From assembly GCA_022393335.1 (NCBI GenBank), contig JAJEKB010021880.1, positions 1,748,406 through 1,812,405 of the forward strand: DNA of 64,000 nucleotides. The letters run 5' to 3'. The DNA comes from Macrotrachela quadricornifera (taxonomy: Eukaryota > Rotifera > Eurotatoria > Philodinida > Philodinidae). The translations under genes and the position numbers were made by a program. This document shows positions 33,084 to 43,616 of this stretch, piece by piece (within the stretch, counting starts at the first letter, position 1; each line of letters begins with the position of its first letter). The notes below the pieces were generated by a model, which saw nothing but the letters and a program-made list of their open reading frames with translations, had not been told where the DNA came from and made no database searches.

Positions 33084-33587
33084 TGCTGATTAACATAATC
33101 GAAAACCTATATTCAGAGTATTTTTTGTTTTTCAACGAAAAATATGCTACATGAGATTTCTCTCTTAAAACACGTCGGGGTCTTTCAATGAAGCAAAATC
33201 TAGAAATTGCTTAGATGCCAATTTGAAGAAGGCATATCGGGGTGTATACCCGACGAAAAAAATGCTACATGAGATTTCTCTTTTAAAACACGTCGGGGTC
33301 TTTCAATGAAGCAAAATCTAGAAATTGCTTAGATGCCAATTTGAAGAAGGCATATCGGGGTGTATACCCGACGAAAAAAATGCTCTCTCAAGTATCCGTC
33401 AATATGCCCTTAATTTTGTAGTCCAAAGGCGGGCTGTAAAAGTACCTGGGAAGTTCACTTTCCCACATGGGCATGTATCTTCGACTGTCGTCTGTTGAAC
33501 AGTGAAACCCGCAGGTCGCTATCACTTTCCGTTCATGAGTTATAAACTTTTCTTCAACCTGCCTTCTTTAAAAATTTCGATAGTAGT
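33084..33587. repeat. right terminal inverted repeat with internal 118-bp duplication
   Basis: Reverse complement of 28850-29234. Bases 33144-33261 and 33262-33379 are two almost identical 118-bp units (start ATGCTACATGAGATTTCTC); the left arm has only one. Confidence 0.85.
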
Positions 33588-33954
33588 ATAGATTTTCGCG
33601 ACGAATCTCAATATGTCGTTTATTGTCTGATTTAAATAAGTAATAATGAATTAAAATTTAGTTTATGATAATAATTTACGTCTAATATACTCATGTATAT
33701 ATATTTTAGATATAAAATATATTAATTATATCTAAGATGTATTTTGATAAAAATAGTGTTGACTCTTGATTAAGGCTCCTTCACCCTCCAAAAAGGTTGA
33801 TCTTTGGAGAAAAGTGTACCGAAAGTCTCTAGGATAACATTCTTAAGTAAAATTAGGTAAAAACAGAAGGAAACCATGAATACTGCTATATTATATTAGC
33901 TACATGTAACGCTAAAAGTACAGGCCTACGCATATTGATTAGTTTTAACGATTG
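33588..33954. other. spacer between mobile elements
   Basis: AT-rich; no gene or clear repeat. Confidence 0.4.
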
Positions 33955-34937
33955 ATATACAGTACAGAGTGTTCACTTTATTTTGAGACGATTTTCATAG
34001 ACTGTTTTCTTGTTGGTAACTTATTCAGCTCGTATGATTTTCATATCTGTCTGTCTTATTTCGACTGTAGATGTGGTTATAATAATCAAACTGAGATAAT
34101 TGAATGTCTCGTAATAGAATGTCTAGTAATATGAAAACGATTGTTAAAGCACTTTATGACAGAAGATGCATATCTACATTTTTTTCAGATTAGTTCTCTA
34201 TATGTTGGCTTTTGAGTGTAGAATTTATGATCCGAGCACATTGACTCTTGATCTATTTATTTGAAAAATTGTAGCCATAAGAACTGTGAGTTTGTTGAGA
34301 GACTGGTAAGTGTTCCTTATAAGTACTACTCTAATGTGACTACAACGGAGCTTGTTACAATACTTGTCCTATCATTTTTCTTTCACTTCGAATCTTTCAA
34401 TGATGATTCTAGACATCCGAGATATCTTCACATGTAGATAGTCTTACAAGACAGTTAGCCACTATACAAGAATTGAAATTGAACTAAAAGTGATAGGACG
34501 ATAAATGTTACGACCGTCGTCGTTTTAGTTATATTACGGTAATTCATGGGAGATACTTGCCATTTTCTCAACAAATTCCCGATTCTTATATCTGAAACTT
34601 TCAGAGCAAATAAACTAAGAGCCGTTGTATGTGTAATACAAGTCTGAAACTAAATGGCGAGAGTACAAAAGATTAATTGGAAAAACTACTTATGTAGTTT
34701 ATTTTTCATTATAACAGTATGTGTACCTTTTGTCACAGTGTTTTAACAATCGCTTCCACATTACTAGACATTCTATTACGAGACATTCAATTATCTCAGT
34801 TTGATTATTATAACCACATCTACAATCGAAATAAGACAGATTGATATGAAAATCATACGAGCTGAATAAGTTACTAACGAGAAAATAGTCTATGAAAATC
34901 GTTTCAAAATAAAATGAACATCCTGTATCACCACATT
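33955..34937. mobile_element. 0.98-kb element with inverted repeats of about 245 bp
   Basis: Bases 33955-34195 and 34686-34937 are inverted copies (GATTTTCATATCTGTCTGTC, TCAAACTGAGATAATTGAA, TGTCTCGTAATAGAATGTCT and others). The same Cys-containing frame (FETIFIDCFLV, YDFHICLSYFDCRCGYNNQ) therefore appears on both strands and is not evidence of two genes. The loop (34196-34685) has no recognised coding content. Confidence 0.7.
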
Positions 34938-35773
34938 TCATGTTAATACCTAATGATTGATTAATAAAATTCAGAAAAAAAGGTTTTTGCGTTTTTCTCA
35001 AAATCGATTTTTTATGTTAATAATGAACCTTCACGCAAATTTCTTTTCAGTATACTTCATTTTAAATAATTGTAGTTTTTTTATTTATTAGGGCATTCGA
35101 TTCTTCTTTGGATGAGGGAAAGAAATTTTTTAATTTTTATTGTCTCAAAAATTTACCTTTAGATTTATGCAACTTTCTTATCTCGTAAAATAATCTTAAA
35201 TTTTTGTCTACGTCAGAATTACTTTTGTGTATATAATAGACTCGAGTTACTTATTCACTTCTTTGTTCGTGTATTTAAATTCTAGTGTATGGTACAGAGG
35301 GTATCACGACGATGAATATTAGAGAAAATAAACAAACTAATAGAGACAATTATAGCATCATTCAACAAAATTTATTATGAAATATGAAAAATTCTTGCTA
35401 CTTATAGAGCAAGGTAACATTTTATTTACAAATAATCCTTATTTAATGAAAAAATAAAAGGAAATTGCTATACAATGACTAAACCATGTCTCAGCGTCGC
35501 TTTTTTTTGTTTAAAGCGCAGTAAATTATTTATTTTGATTAAGAAATGACGTGAGTATGCTCGCAAATAAGAAATATATGTACTACACATTATCTTGAAA
35601 ATATAATATTTACCTGCCTAGCATATATGTTTTCGGGGAAGTTTATGTCTATAACCTATTCGTTTAGTTATTTTTTTTTCTTCACTGACGTCATAGGTTT
35701 CAGTTGGTTATCTTGTTTTTCATCTGTAATAACCACTATATAAGAAGAAAGAATGAGACGAAAGAAACATTAA
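34938..35773. other. spacer, no gene
   Basis: AT-rich sequence without a trusted frame; TTAA at 35770-35773 is the target site of the next element. Confidence 0.4.
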
Positions 35774-36154
35774 CCCTTTCAGCCCGATGTGAGCCACCGG
35801 TGGCTCACGGTATATTTCATATTTTAATCTCTAAATACGTTCTATTTAAAGAAAAACAGCATATATCATAAGATGCAGCGTGAAAAACTCTACAATCTCC
35901 AAAGTAAAGCTTATTTTAATTGTGTAATTTTTGTTTTCAAAGAAAATAAAACTCTGTGTGACTAGTTTTCGAGGTTGCAAGAATTGATCGCACAAAAGTT
36001 TGCTTTTTCTGAAAACAAAAGGTACACAATCGAAATAAGCTTTACGATGTAGATTGTAGAGCGTTTCACGCTGCATCTTGTGATATATTTTGTTTTCTAA
36101 TAAAACGAATTTAGAGATGTTACTTTCTATGAAAATTGAATCGGGGTGAAAGGG
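35774..36154. mobile_element. TTAA-flanked MITE, copy 1 (piggyBac-type), 381 bp
   Basis: It begins CCCTTTCAGCCCGAT after TTAA (35770-35773) and ends ATCGGGGTGAAAGGG before TTAG (a one-base change from TTAA). A perfect palindrome GAGCCACCGGTGGCTC lies at 35791-35806. The interior carries an inverted pair of segments containing ATGCAGCGTGAAAAACTCTA. No coding capacity. TTAA targets and CCC/GGG ends are the hallmark of piggyBac-mobilised DNA. Confidence 0.8.
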
Positions 36155-36428
36155 TTAGCTGAAAATTAGGAGTGGGTCGATTTATGTTTTTATGCAACTC
36201 TGGTCCTTATCAAACACTAACAGAATACGTGCAAACATATATCTTTCGAATAGTTTGCAAGTGGGTATTTTTGAGTGTCTATTATAACTTAATGAAGATA
36301 ATAGTTTTTTTCAAAAAGATAACTACGAATAGGTTGTTTGAATACAGAATTCTCATATCAGCCAACTTCACTTCTACGTGCATTACAACTAACCTCTCTA
36401 ATACTTACATGACCACTGCATATATTAA

Positions 36429-36926
36429 CCCTTTCACCCCGATTCAATTTTCATAGAAAGTAACATCTCTAAATTCGTTTTATTAGAAAACAAAATATAT
36501 CACAAGATGCAGCGTGAAACGCTCTACAATCTACATCGTAAAGCTTATTTCGATTGTGTACCTTTTGTTTTCAGAAAAAGCAAACTTTTGTGCGATCAAC
36601 TCTTGCAACCTCAACATTTGATCGCACACAGTTTTGCTTTTTTTTGAAAACAAAAAGTACACAATTGAAATAAGCTTTACGATGTAGATTGTAGAGCGTT
36701 TTACGCTGCATCTTGACGTATATTTTTTTTCTTACGGAATCATTTTAGATGATAAAAAGATGAAATAAGAAAAATGAAATTTCACAATCGTGTAGAAAAA
36801 AATTATCGTCTTGCAACCTGGAAAACTAGTCACACAGAGTTTTATTTTCTTTAAATAGAACGTATTTAGAGATTAAAATATGAAATATACCGTGAGCTAC
36901 CGGTGGCTCACATCGGGGTGAAAGGG
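36429..36926. mobile_element. TTAA-flanked MITE, copy 2, 498 bp, inverted relative to copy 1
   Basis: It begins CCCTTTCACCCCGAT after TTAA (36425-36428) and ends ATCGGGGTGAAAGGG before TTAA (36927-36930), a perfect target duplication. Its right part carries the GAGCTACCGGTGGCTC palindrome, one base off copy 1. It is the reverse-oriented relative of copy 1 with about 120 bases more interior. The two are separated by 270 bases, target sites included. Confidence 0.85.
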
Positions 36927-36930
36927 TTAA

Positions 36931-37406
36931 ATGCATATATATCGATATAGAATGAAACGGCAGATCTATTGCTGCCAAATTTGATAAAATTAGGAGATGT
37001 TTAGATGAGTTTCGACGGAAAATATTCTACTATATTTTAACACGAGTTGTTTAGCGATAAATTAATAATAACTTAATTATATCATGTGTTAGTCTGGATG
37101 TATTGCCTACAAATTGCTGGGCAAAATCTTGATGACAGTTTCTTAGTAAGAGTTCAATGTAATTTTTTTCGAGCTACACGCTCTTACAATTCTCTTCTTT
37201 TAAAGTTTCTGGTCAAAAGTTCCTTCGGGTAAGTATTGCCTAAAATAGGATTTACATGTAGTGCAGACTTCTCATTTTTGTCTAAATTTTTTGAAATGGG
37301 CTTTACGATGAACTCGTTCAAAAAAGCTCTGATGCAGTTTTTCCTGAGCACACGCAAGTACCATTTACTGATCATTTATAAAATATGCAGAGGCCCATGA
37401 GGATTC
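36931..37406. other. spacer containing one arm of a direct repeat
   Basis: Bases about 37190-37245 resemble 37880-37945 in the same orientation (words TTTCTGGTCAAAAGTT and TTTCTGATCAAAATTT, GTATTGCC and ATATTGCT), flanking the foldback element between them. No gene. Confidence 0.45.
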
Positions 37407-37853
37407 ACAAATTGGGAACTGACACCACCAATATATAGAGCTCACTGAATTGATTCTACGCACATCCACAAAGATGCAACATGGTTGAACATTTAAATAA
37501 TTTACCGATTGATGCTGTTTTTCTCAATCTACGAACACCCAGGAGGACCCCTATATCTTCATCAATCGATAGAGCGCGTTGACTTATGTATCTTTCCAAA
37601 ACATTAGACTTTATAATGCTAGTTTAAGAAAAAATAGTAGGGATCGAGTTTTTCAATATTTCCCTAGACATGATGAAAAATTTTTAAATTCGGTCCCTAC
37701 AATTTTTTTTAAACTAGCATTAAAAAGTCTAATATTTTGGATATATACAAGTCAACACACTCTATCGATTGATGAAGAGGTTTGGGTCTTCATGGGTGTC
37801 CGTAGAATCAATTCAGCGAAATCGATCTACTGGTGATATCAATTCCCAATTTA
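37407..37853. mobile_element. foldback element of about 450 bp
   Basis: CAAATTGGGAACTGA at the left pairs with TCAATTCCCAATTT at the right. Inner words (GAATTGATTCTACG, TTCATCAATCGATAGAG, AATGCTAGTTTAA, GTAGGGATCGA) all have inverted partners around a centre near 37660. The left arm carries an extra segment of about 68 bp (about 37472-37540). Confidence 0.7.
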
Positions 37854-37993
37854 GAGCTCTTCACGTATTTTACAAATACCTTCCCTTCGTTTCCTTTAAT
37901 TTTCTGATCAAAATTTTGCGAGGATAAATATTGCTTAATATGTTGCATAAGGTCTTTGGTAGCGAATGAGAATCTTGGCCGACATATTATCAC

Positions 37994-38370
37994 TAGGTAC
38001 GCAACAGTGATGGTAGATCACCAGTTCACCGTTAACGTTTCACCGTACCTGACCGGTAACCGATCAGTACCGCCTTGCATCGTTCTGCATTGAGTAGTAT
38101 CGGTCTGTACCAATTTATGCCGCTTTATGTTGGCATTTATCAGTCTAAACTGATATAAATCGGTGTAGACCCGTATAAGCCAGTGCAGATCGATGGAAAC
38201 CTCTATAAAGCGATATAAGTCGATGTAAATCAGTGTAAGCCGATATGAAATAGGGTAGACTCACGTAAACCAATATCGACCGATTACCAGTAGATTAGGT
38301 CCTGTTATGCACAACTGATCCATAGGATGGTTACTGCTATAATCCAATTATCGTCAATACTGCATACCTA
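37994..38370. mobile_element. MITE-like element, TA-flanked, related to 26752-27043
   Basis: The left end TAGGTACGCAACAGTGATGG and right end CGTCAATACTGCATACCTA form an imperfect inverted pair starting at TA on both sides. The interior consists of degenerate ATCGGTGTAGACC and CCGATATAAG words, similar in kind to the element at 26.75 kb. Confidence 0.6.
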
Positions 38371-40361
38371 ATCATGACTATTGAAGAAACTATGTATTTT
38401 ACGAAAATCTTGACAAGAAGAGAAATCTACACCAACATGCAGCTCGGAGAATCTTACATCGAATCCTTGATCAAAAAATGCATCATAAAATCTTTTTAGT
38501 AGTAACTTTGAGATGATAATTTACCTAAAAGACATATACGAATATTATTGGTTCGTTATGAGTTCACTTTATACATTCTATTTATAGGTGATTCATGTAA
38601 GTATTTGCGCACCACGCATTATTCTTATAAGTAAGTTTATTGAGAGTCAGATTAATAAATAAACTGACTAACTTATTATCAATTTACTGCTAGGTAACTC
38701 GTATTTAAATATATTAGATTGTTATAGGTCGGAATTCATCTAAATATTATCTAATTATATTAAATTTGGCGTCAAAAAATTCTTAACTTTCTTCTGCGTT
38801 TATTCAAAAACTGGAAGTGAGTCATTTTATAATCTTATATTCCTGTATCTTTTTTGATGAGAGAAATACAATAATAATAGAGATTGAAAGAATATTTGGA
38901 ACTGACAGTTTTGAATAAATAATTTCTAATAAAACCCAAAAAATAGATAGTAAAACAATTCTTCTCTTGAAAATGTGCCAAACATCAGGAAAACAAATAA
39001 GTGTACATTTCAGAGTAGTTCATACATTGCTTCCAGTATGCATACCTTTCTAAGAAACAACATGAAGGGTGATATAAAGTTCTGCCTAGGTTTCGATAAC
39101 AGTTTGTTCTTTAATAAGATGTATGACTGAAAATTGATCTCTTTTAATAAAAAATTCAATAAAACATGCTCTATTCTCTAAAAGCAATGAAGATCTATGG
39201 AACCTTAAAAGCTCCCGTAGACCTCCTTTTTGTTTTTAGAGTAACAGATGACTTTTTGATTGATCTCACTAACTCATATAATAAGAAAATTATAAGTTTA
39301 GAAAAATATCTCACAAAAATAAAAATCAACTATGACCCCAGTCTCTGTATTTCTGTTCTAATTCCTGCTTTTTGAGTTCTCTAAAATAGATTGTTCTTTT
39401 AACAGAAACTTTGTGAAATTCTTTACAAAAGCATATTGAATTATTAGTTCCAAAACCTCAATTAAAAAATCTAAGAAAATTATACATAAGGTAAAACCTG
39501 TAAAACATCTGTAAAGATGGTGCATTTTTTCGACTTGAACTTGTTCTTTTTCTATTATTTCTGTGGAACAGCCTGGGAAAAATGAAAATTTAGTTTAATG
39601 TGGTAATTTCAAATATGCTCTTTCTCATGATCTATAAAAATTTTGTTTTAGAGAAAATGGCATGCTCAAAATCCGAGTTTCACAAATACGTCAAAAATCG
39701 ACAACTTCGTTTTAGAAAATACATTCCGTACGAAATGAAAAATATGATCGAAGTCTTACTGTTATAACTAGGTGAAGAAGAGCAGTCATTTCTAAGCTTA
39801 TAACTTTCTTACTATATGAGCTAGTGAGATCAATTAAAAAGCCATTTGGTAGAGCGTGTTTTATTGCATCTTTTCGTTAAAAAAACAATTTTTTTTGATT
39901 TTGTGTTTTATTAAAGAAAAATTTATCATCTAAACCTGGATAGAACTTTTGGGATACCGTTTATAGTAAATGGAAGGACATATGGTTCATAATCAATTCT
40001 TTTCCAGTAAATAAGTTCTTCTGAATTATTAAAAAAGATTCTTCACTGCCCTAAACATTTGAAAAATTGTATCGTTAGAAAAGTCATTCAAGAAAATTCA
40101 ATAAATAGCGATACCCGTCTGACAAAATGCAACTATTCAGAATGACATTGTCTATTTATGAATTTTTGATTTTTATTTGATTTTTGAAGACAAATACAGC
40201 TTAAGCCAGTTAAACTTTTTCATGAAATGTGTCTTTTCATTTCTACTTTTCTTTCTCTTAACTACTTTAATTTCATTGTGTTTATTATGTGATGCCTTTA
40301 TTTTTCTAGAATATCGATATATATTTTACTCATTAATTGTGACACTTTCGAATTAGAAGAA
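38371..40361. other. 2-kb spacer upstream of the giant gene
   Basis: AT-rich; no trusted coding frame. A TTTTTCTAG acceptor at about 40302-40310 precedes the giant gene's ATG by about 50 bases, suggesting a spliced or trans-spliced 5' untranslated region. Confidence 0.45.
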
Positions 40362-43300
40362 ATGAATGAATCAATTTTAAATCATTTGTTTCTTCCACAT
40401 CATTTACCATCTTCTGCTGCTGATGATTTTTTAAGTCAATCTAACTATCAAAACGAACATATGTTACTGGAACGTATGAAGGAATATTTAGTTTCATTTG
40501 CATCAATTAATCCAATGAATACATTGCCAATTTTTCGTATTCTTACTGATTGTATACAACGATGGTCTAGTTTACAAAACCATCAAACTATTTCTGTATT
40601 GAATTTACAAGCTGCCATTAAACAATTAACATCAGGAAGTTTTCTTCCTCTCTATTTTCATGCTCAAAATGCGGCAATTTTAATTGAAATCGATAATAAG
40701 AACACTAATCAACCAATAATTTCAGCATGGCAAGTCTTATTACCAACTGCAGAAATAACATCTTCTCTTATGCCGCATCTTTCCTGTTTTCCTGTAACAA
40801 CATACAGATTGGATGATCGATCCCAACTGATTTCCATAGTTCATTGTGAATTGTTAAAAGATTTTATGTTTAATACTGTTGAATATTCCAAATCTTTTAA
40901 AGCATCTCATAAAGTTTCTGAAATACGTGACGTACCAGAATCACATTATGTATGTCAGTGGTGGATTCAACAATTTCAAGGCTTAAAAATTGAAAATAAA
41001 TCATATCAATTCAAGAAAAAACATCGTGATCAAATTAGATGGAACAATGCATTATTACCTTTTCGACGATCTGGTTTATGGATGACTATTAAAGTAGTTT
41101 TTCATACTATTCTAATCAAACGTTTGGGACGAGTTGGTAACATTATTTATAAATTATTGATCACTGATTTTCTCACATATATCATTGATAATACAAAACC
41201 AACTTCAACTGATTTATTAGTTCATTGCACTCGAAAAATTGTACGTAGATTGAATAAAATTGAAAGTTTACTTTCGTCTAGAAATTCGAATGGTATGAAT
41301 GAATGGATTCAACATATGAAACAAAAAATACAAATGAAAGTTGATCAAATTTTTCCAAAATCAGATTGGCAAAGATCTATTCAAACAAATGATGAAAATA
41401 ATCAGAAATTGACATTAACAAACTTGGAAATAAATCATCCTGAGATTTATCAACATTTATGTCGAGAGTTTAAAGCATATCTTGATCGTCAAAACTCAAA
41501 GGAAGCATTTAAACCTTTATCGAACATGAACAACTATGATGATTTCATTGATGTTAATCAGGCAGACTATATACCGTCATATGACATACTAATAAAACAA
41601 TTCAATTATACTGTTGAAATAGCCTTGACACGAATGGAAATTTGGGTTGAATCATGTTTAGAACAATGGATTAACTACTCATCATTATCTATAAATGGAA
41701 AAAATCGTTTCGAAATTTTATTACATTTCTTTGAAGAATATCAAAATGTAGCACTGACTCATTATTATTCAAAAAATAGTTCAACAGATCCAATTGGTTA
41801 TAGTCGATTTATTTTAACATCATTGTCAATTATTCGGTACATGCATGAAAAGTTATGTAACGATCCAAGATTTACACGCCTACAAATGCATTGCATCGAT
41901 ATTCCCAATCTGATTAATCTGTTCGAATTTTTGATTCTACCAAAACGAGAAGATATGATTAGAGCTCGTAATCTCTACAATTATTTACGTCAATTCAATA
42001 ACAAACCATATCCTGATCTTTTAACAGATATAATAGCTGAAAATACATTCGGAGTATATTTTGCCAGTCAAACACCGACAATGATTGAAAATATACAAAA
42101 AATCCGAGCTCAAGCTGAACAGGATAAGCAAGATAAAATAATTGAAGTGAATAATGCCAAAAAAAGATATCAAGAACTTATAAATTCGATAAGAAATCTT
42201 TCTTGTAGTTGTCCATCTAAATATAGTTATTGGAGTACATGCCATACATGTAAAGTTCAACAAGAAGCTAAAAATATTCAAGTGAAAATCTTTGAATGTC
42301 CAATACCATCAACACACAACGATGCATTAGCTGTTATTTTTGAATTGCAAATGCCTATTGAAATAAGATGTTATCGAGATATTCTTTGGCAATTTATTAA
42401 TCGTCCTGAACCAAATCCACAAACTGACATGTATAAATGGTTAAATGTTTTTCCTCATCAAAGCAAATTAGGACCGTTTTATACTGGTCCATCTAACTGC
42501 AAGGTAAAATTAGTATCTTCTACTAAATCTGCAACACAGTCTCATTATTCTTCCCCATCAATTGCATCTACACCTGTTGAAGGGTTTTTATTCGAAAATG
42601 GTCTGAAAGTGCAAATCTCACCAAATAAATCAATTAAATTTGATGATGAATGTCGTATATTAACACCAAAATTAGATCATGCAGATTATAAACAGTTACA
42701 ATTTACTATAAATACAACACAATTCTTACAAAATGATGTCATTGCTAAATTATCTGATTGTTCACCAAATATGAAACCTACACAGTTTATAGAATTTGGT
42801 TCATTTCGATCAGGACATCGTTTACAATGGTGGAATCTTTTAACAATTTTTGAAATGGATTCATTATCTATTGCTGAAGAAAGTGTAGCAATATTAATTA
42901 CACATTCAATATTACAATATGGTCCATTAATATCAAATTTAGATACATCATTTAATTCTTGGTGTTCAGAATCACATGAATATCTATTAGAAGATCATTT
43001 TATTGATGAATTTATTTTAAGATTAAATCGTCATTTAGATGATTGTGAATTAAATTGGCAAAATGAATTATTATTAATGGTAATTACGATGATTACTATG
43101 AGATTATTAACTATTTGTAATACAACTCGAATAAATCAACTTACTGATTTAATATTAAAATGTCGTAAGATTGGTGAAAAATGGATTAATCTTATATCAA
43201 TTAGTATTCAAACTATAACTCCATCAGCTATTAATGAAGTAGAAAAACTTCGTTCTAAAATGGTAAATATTGGTATTACTTGTCTTTTAACATTTTCAAC

Positions 43301-43616
43301 TGATCAAGATCGAATTAATGATTTATTATCAACAAATGGACATATTATATCATTATTAAAAGCAACAACAACTATTCATGATAATATTATTTTAAATAAA
43401 AATCAATCAAGTATGAGTACTTTTATGAAAAATATAATGAGATTTAGTGAATATATATCAGTAATGATACAACCGACTGTTGCCAATTTCCTTAAAAATA
43501 CATCTTATCAAAGTTTAAATGAATTTTCAGCAATCTATTGGGCAGTTATTAAAACAAAAGGTCAAATGAATGGACAATGGAAAAAACGAAAAGAAAATGA
43601 TTTATATGATGGTTGA
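40362..43616 (+). CDS. giant DUF6606/DUF3638/DUF3645-type protein, N-terminal part up to an in-frame TGA
   Basis: The frame opens at ATG 40362 (MNESILNHLFLPHHLPSSAADD), the expected beginning of a DUF6606 domain (FLPxxLP...DD then an acidic/hydrophobic helix). It runs 1,084 codons to TGA 43614-43616. A coiled region (about 575-605) precedes a Cys cluster, CSCPSKYSYWSTCHTCK (about 613-630), and an ECPIPSTHNDALAVIFELQMP segment typical of the family. After the TGA the same frame stays open for 23 codons to the next ATG and then for 2,048 more, so this is one gene. The family occurs as proteins of about 3,000 residues in fungi, protists and some animals. Databases often label it ubiquitinyl hydrolase, but its biochemistry is poorly defined. 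No intron is needed. Confidence 0.85.
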   Translation: MNESILNHLFLPHHLPSSAADDFLSQSNYQNEHMLLERMKEYLVSFASINPMNTLPIFRILTDCIQRWSSLQNHQTISVLNLQAAIKQLTSGSFLPLYFHAQNAAILIEIDNKNTNQPIISAWQVLLPTAEITSSLMPHLSCFPVTTYRLDDRSQLISIVHCELLKDFMFNTVEYSKSFKASHKVSEIRDVPESHYVCQWWIQQFQGLKIENKSYQFKKKHRDQIRWNNALLPFRRSGLWMTIKVVFHTILIKRLGRVGNIIYKLLITDFLTYIIDNTKPTSTDLLVHCTRKIVRRLNKIESLLSSRNSNGMNEWIQHMKQKIQMKVDQIFPKSDWQRSIQTNDENNQKLTLTNLEINHPEIYQHLCREFKAYLDRQNSKEAFKPLSNMNNYDDFIDVNQADYIPSYDILIKQFNYTVEIALTRMEIWVESCLEQWINYSSLSINGKNRFEILLHFFEEYQNVALTHYYSKNSSTDPIGYSRFILTSLSIIRYMHEKLCNDPRFTRLQMHCIDIPNLINLFEFLILPKREDMIRARNLYNYLRQFNNKPYPDLLTDIIAENTFGVYFASQTPTMIENIQKIRAQAEQDKQDKIIEVNNAKKRYQELINSIRNLSCSCPSKYSYWSTCHTCKVQQEAKNIQVKIFECPIPSTHNDALAVIFELQMPIEIRCYRDILWQFINRPEPNPQTDMYKWLNVFPHQSKLGPFYTGPSNCKVKLVSSTKSATQSHYSSPSIASTPVEGFLFENGLKVQISPNKSIKFDDECRILTPKLDHADYKQLQFTINTTQFLQNDVIAKLSDCSPNMKPTQFIEFGSFRSGHRLQWWNLLTIFEMDSLSIAEESVAILITHSILQYGPLISNLDTSFNSWCSESHEYLLEDHFIDEFILRLNRHLDDCELNWQNELLLMVITMITMRLLTICNTTRINQLTDLILKCRKIGEKWINLISISIQTITPSAINEVEKLRSKMVNIGITCLLTFSTDQDRINDLLSTNGHIISLLKATTTIHDNIILNKNQSSMSTFMKNIMRFSEYISVMIQPTVANFLKNTSYQSLNEFSAIYWAVIKTKGQMNGQWKKRKENDLYDG
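43614..43616 (+). other. in-frame TGA inside the giant gene
   Basis: It is codon 1085 of the combined frame, context GAT GGT TGA TAT GAT TGT. The codons after it (YDCQYESKYISID, then GIFLVDNMTIGFLP) read like conserved protein, so the break looks like TGG to TGA rather than the end of a gene. Alternatives are readthrough, an assembly or sequencing error, or a weak 66-base intron 43612-43677 (GTTGAT donor). Confidence 0.85.

Larger units (their letters stand above)
28850..33587 (+). mobile_element. 4.7-kb DNA transposon with long terminal inverted repeats
   Basis: The left arm 28850-29234 (385 bp) is the reverse complement of the right arm 33084-33587 (504 bp, longer because of an internal 118-bp tandem duplication). 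Outer ends read ACTACTATCGRAATTTTTAA. Between the arms lie 60-bp repeats, a TATA box, a spliced DDE transposase frame on the plus strand and two tandem-repeat arrays. Target duplication is uncertain. Architecture and catalytic motifs point to the IS630-Tc1-mariner superfamily; long arms and introns are not the commonest form there. Confidence 0.85.

Noticed and set aside
33952..35001. Two similar Cys-containing small proteins on opposite strands
   Set aside because: Both lie in the arms of one inverted-repeat element, have no other gene signs, and mirror each other.
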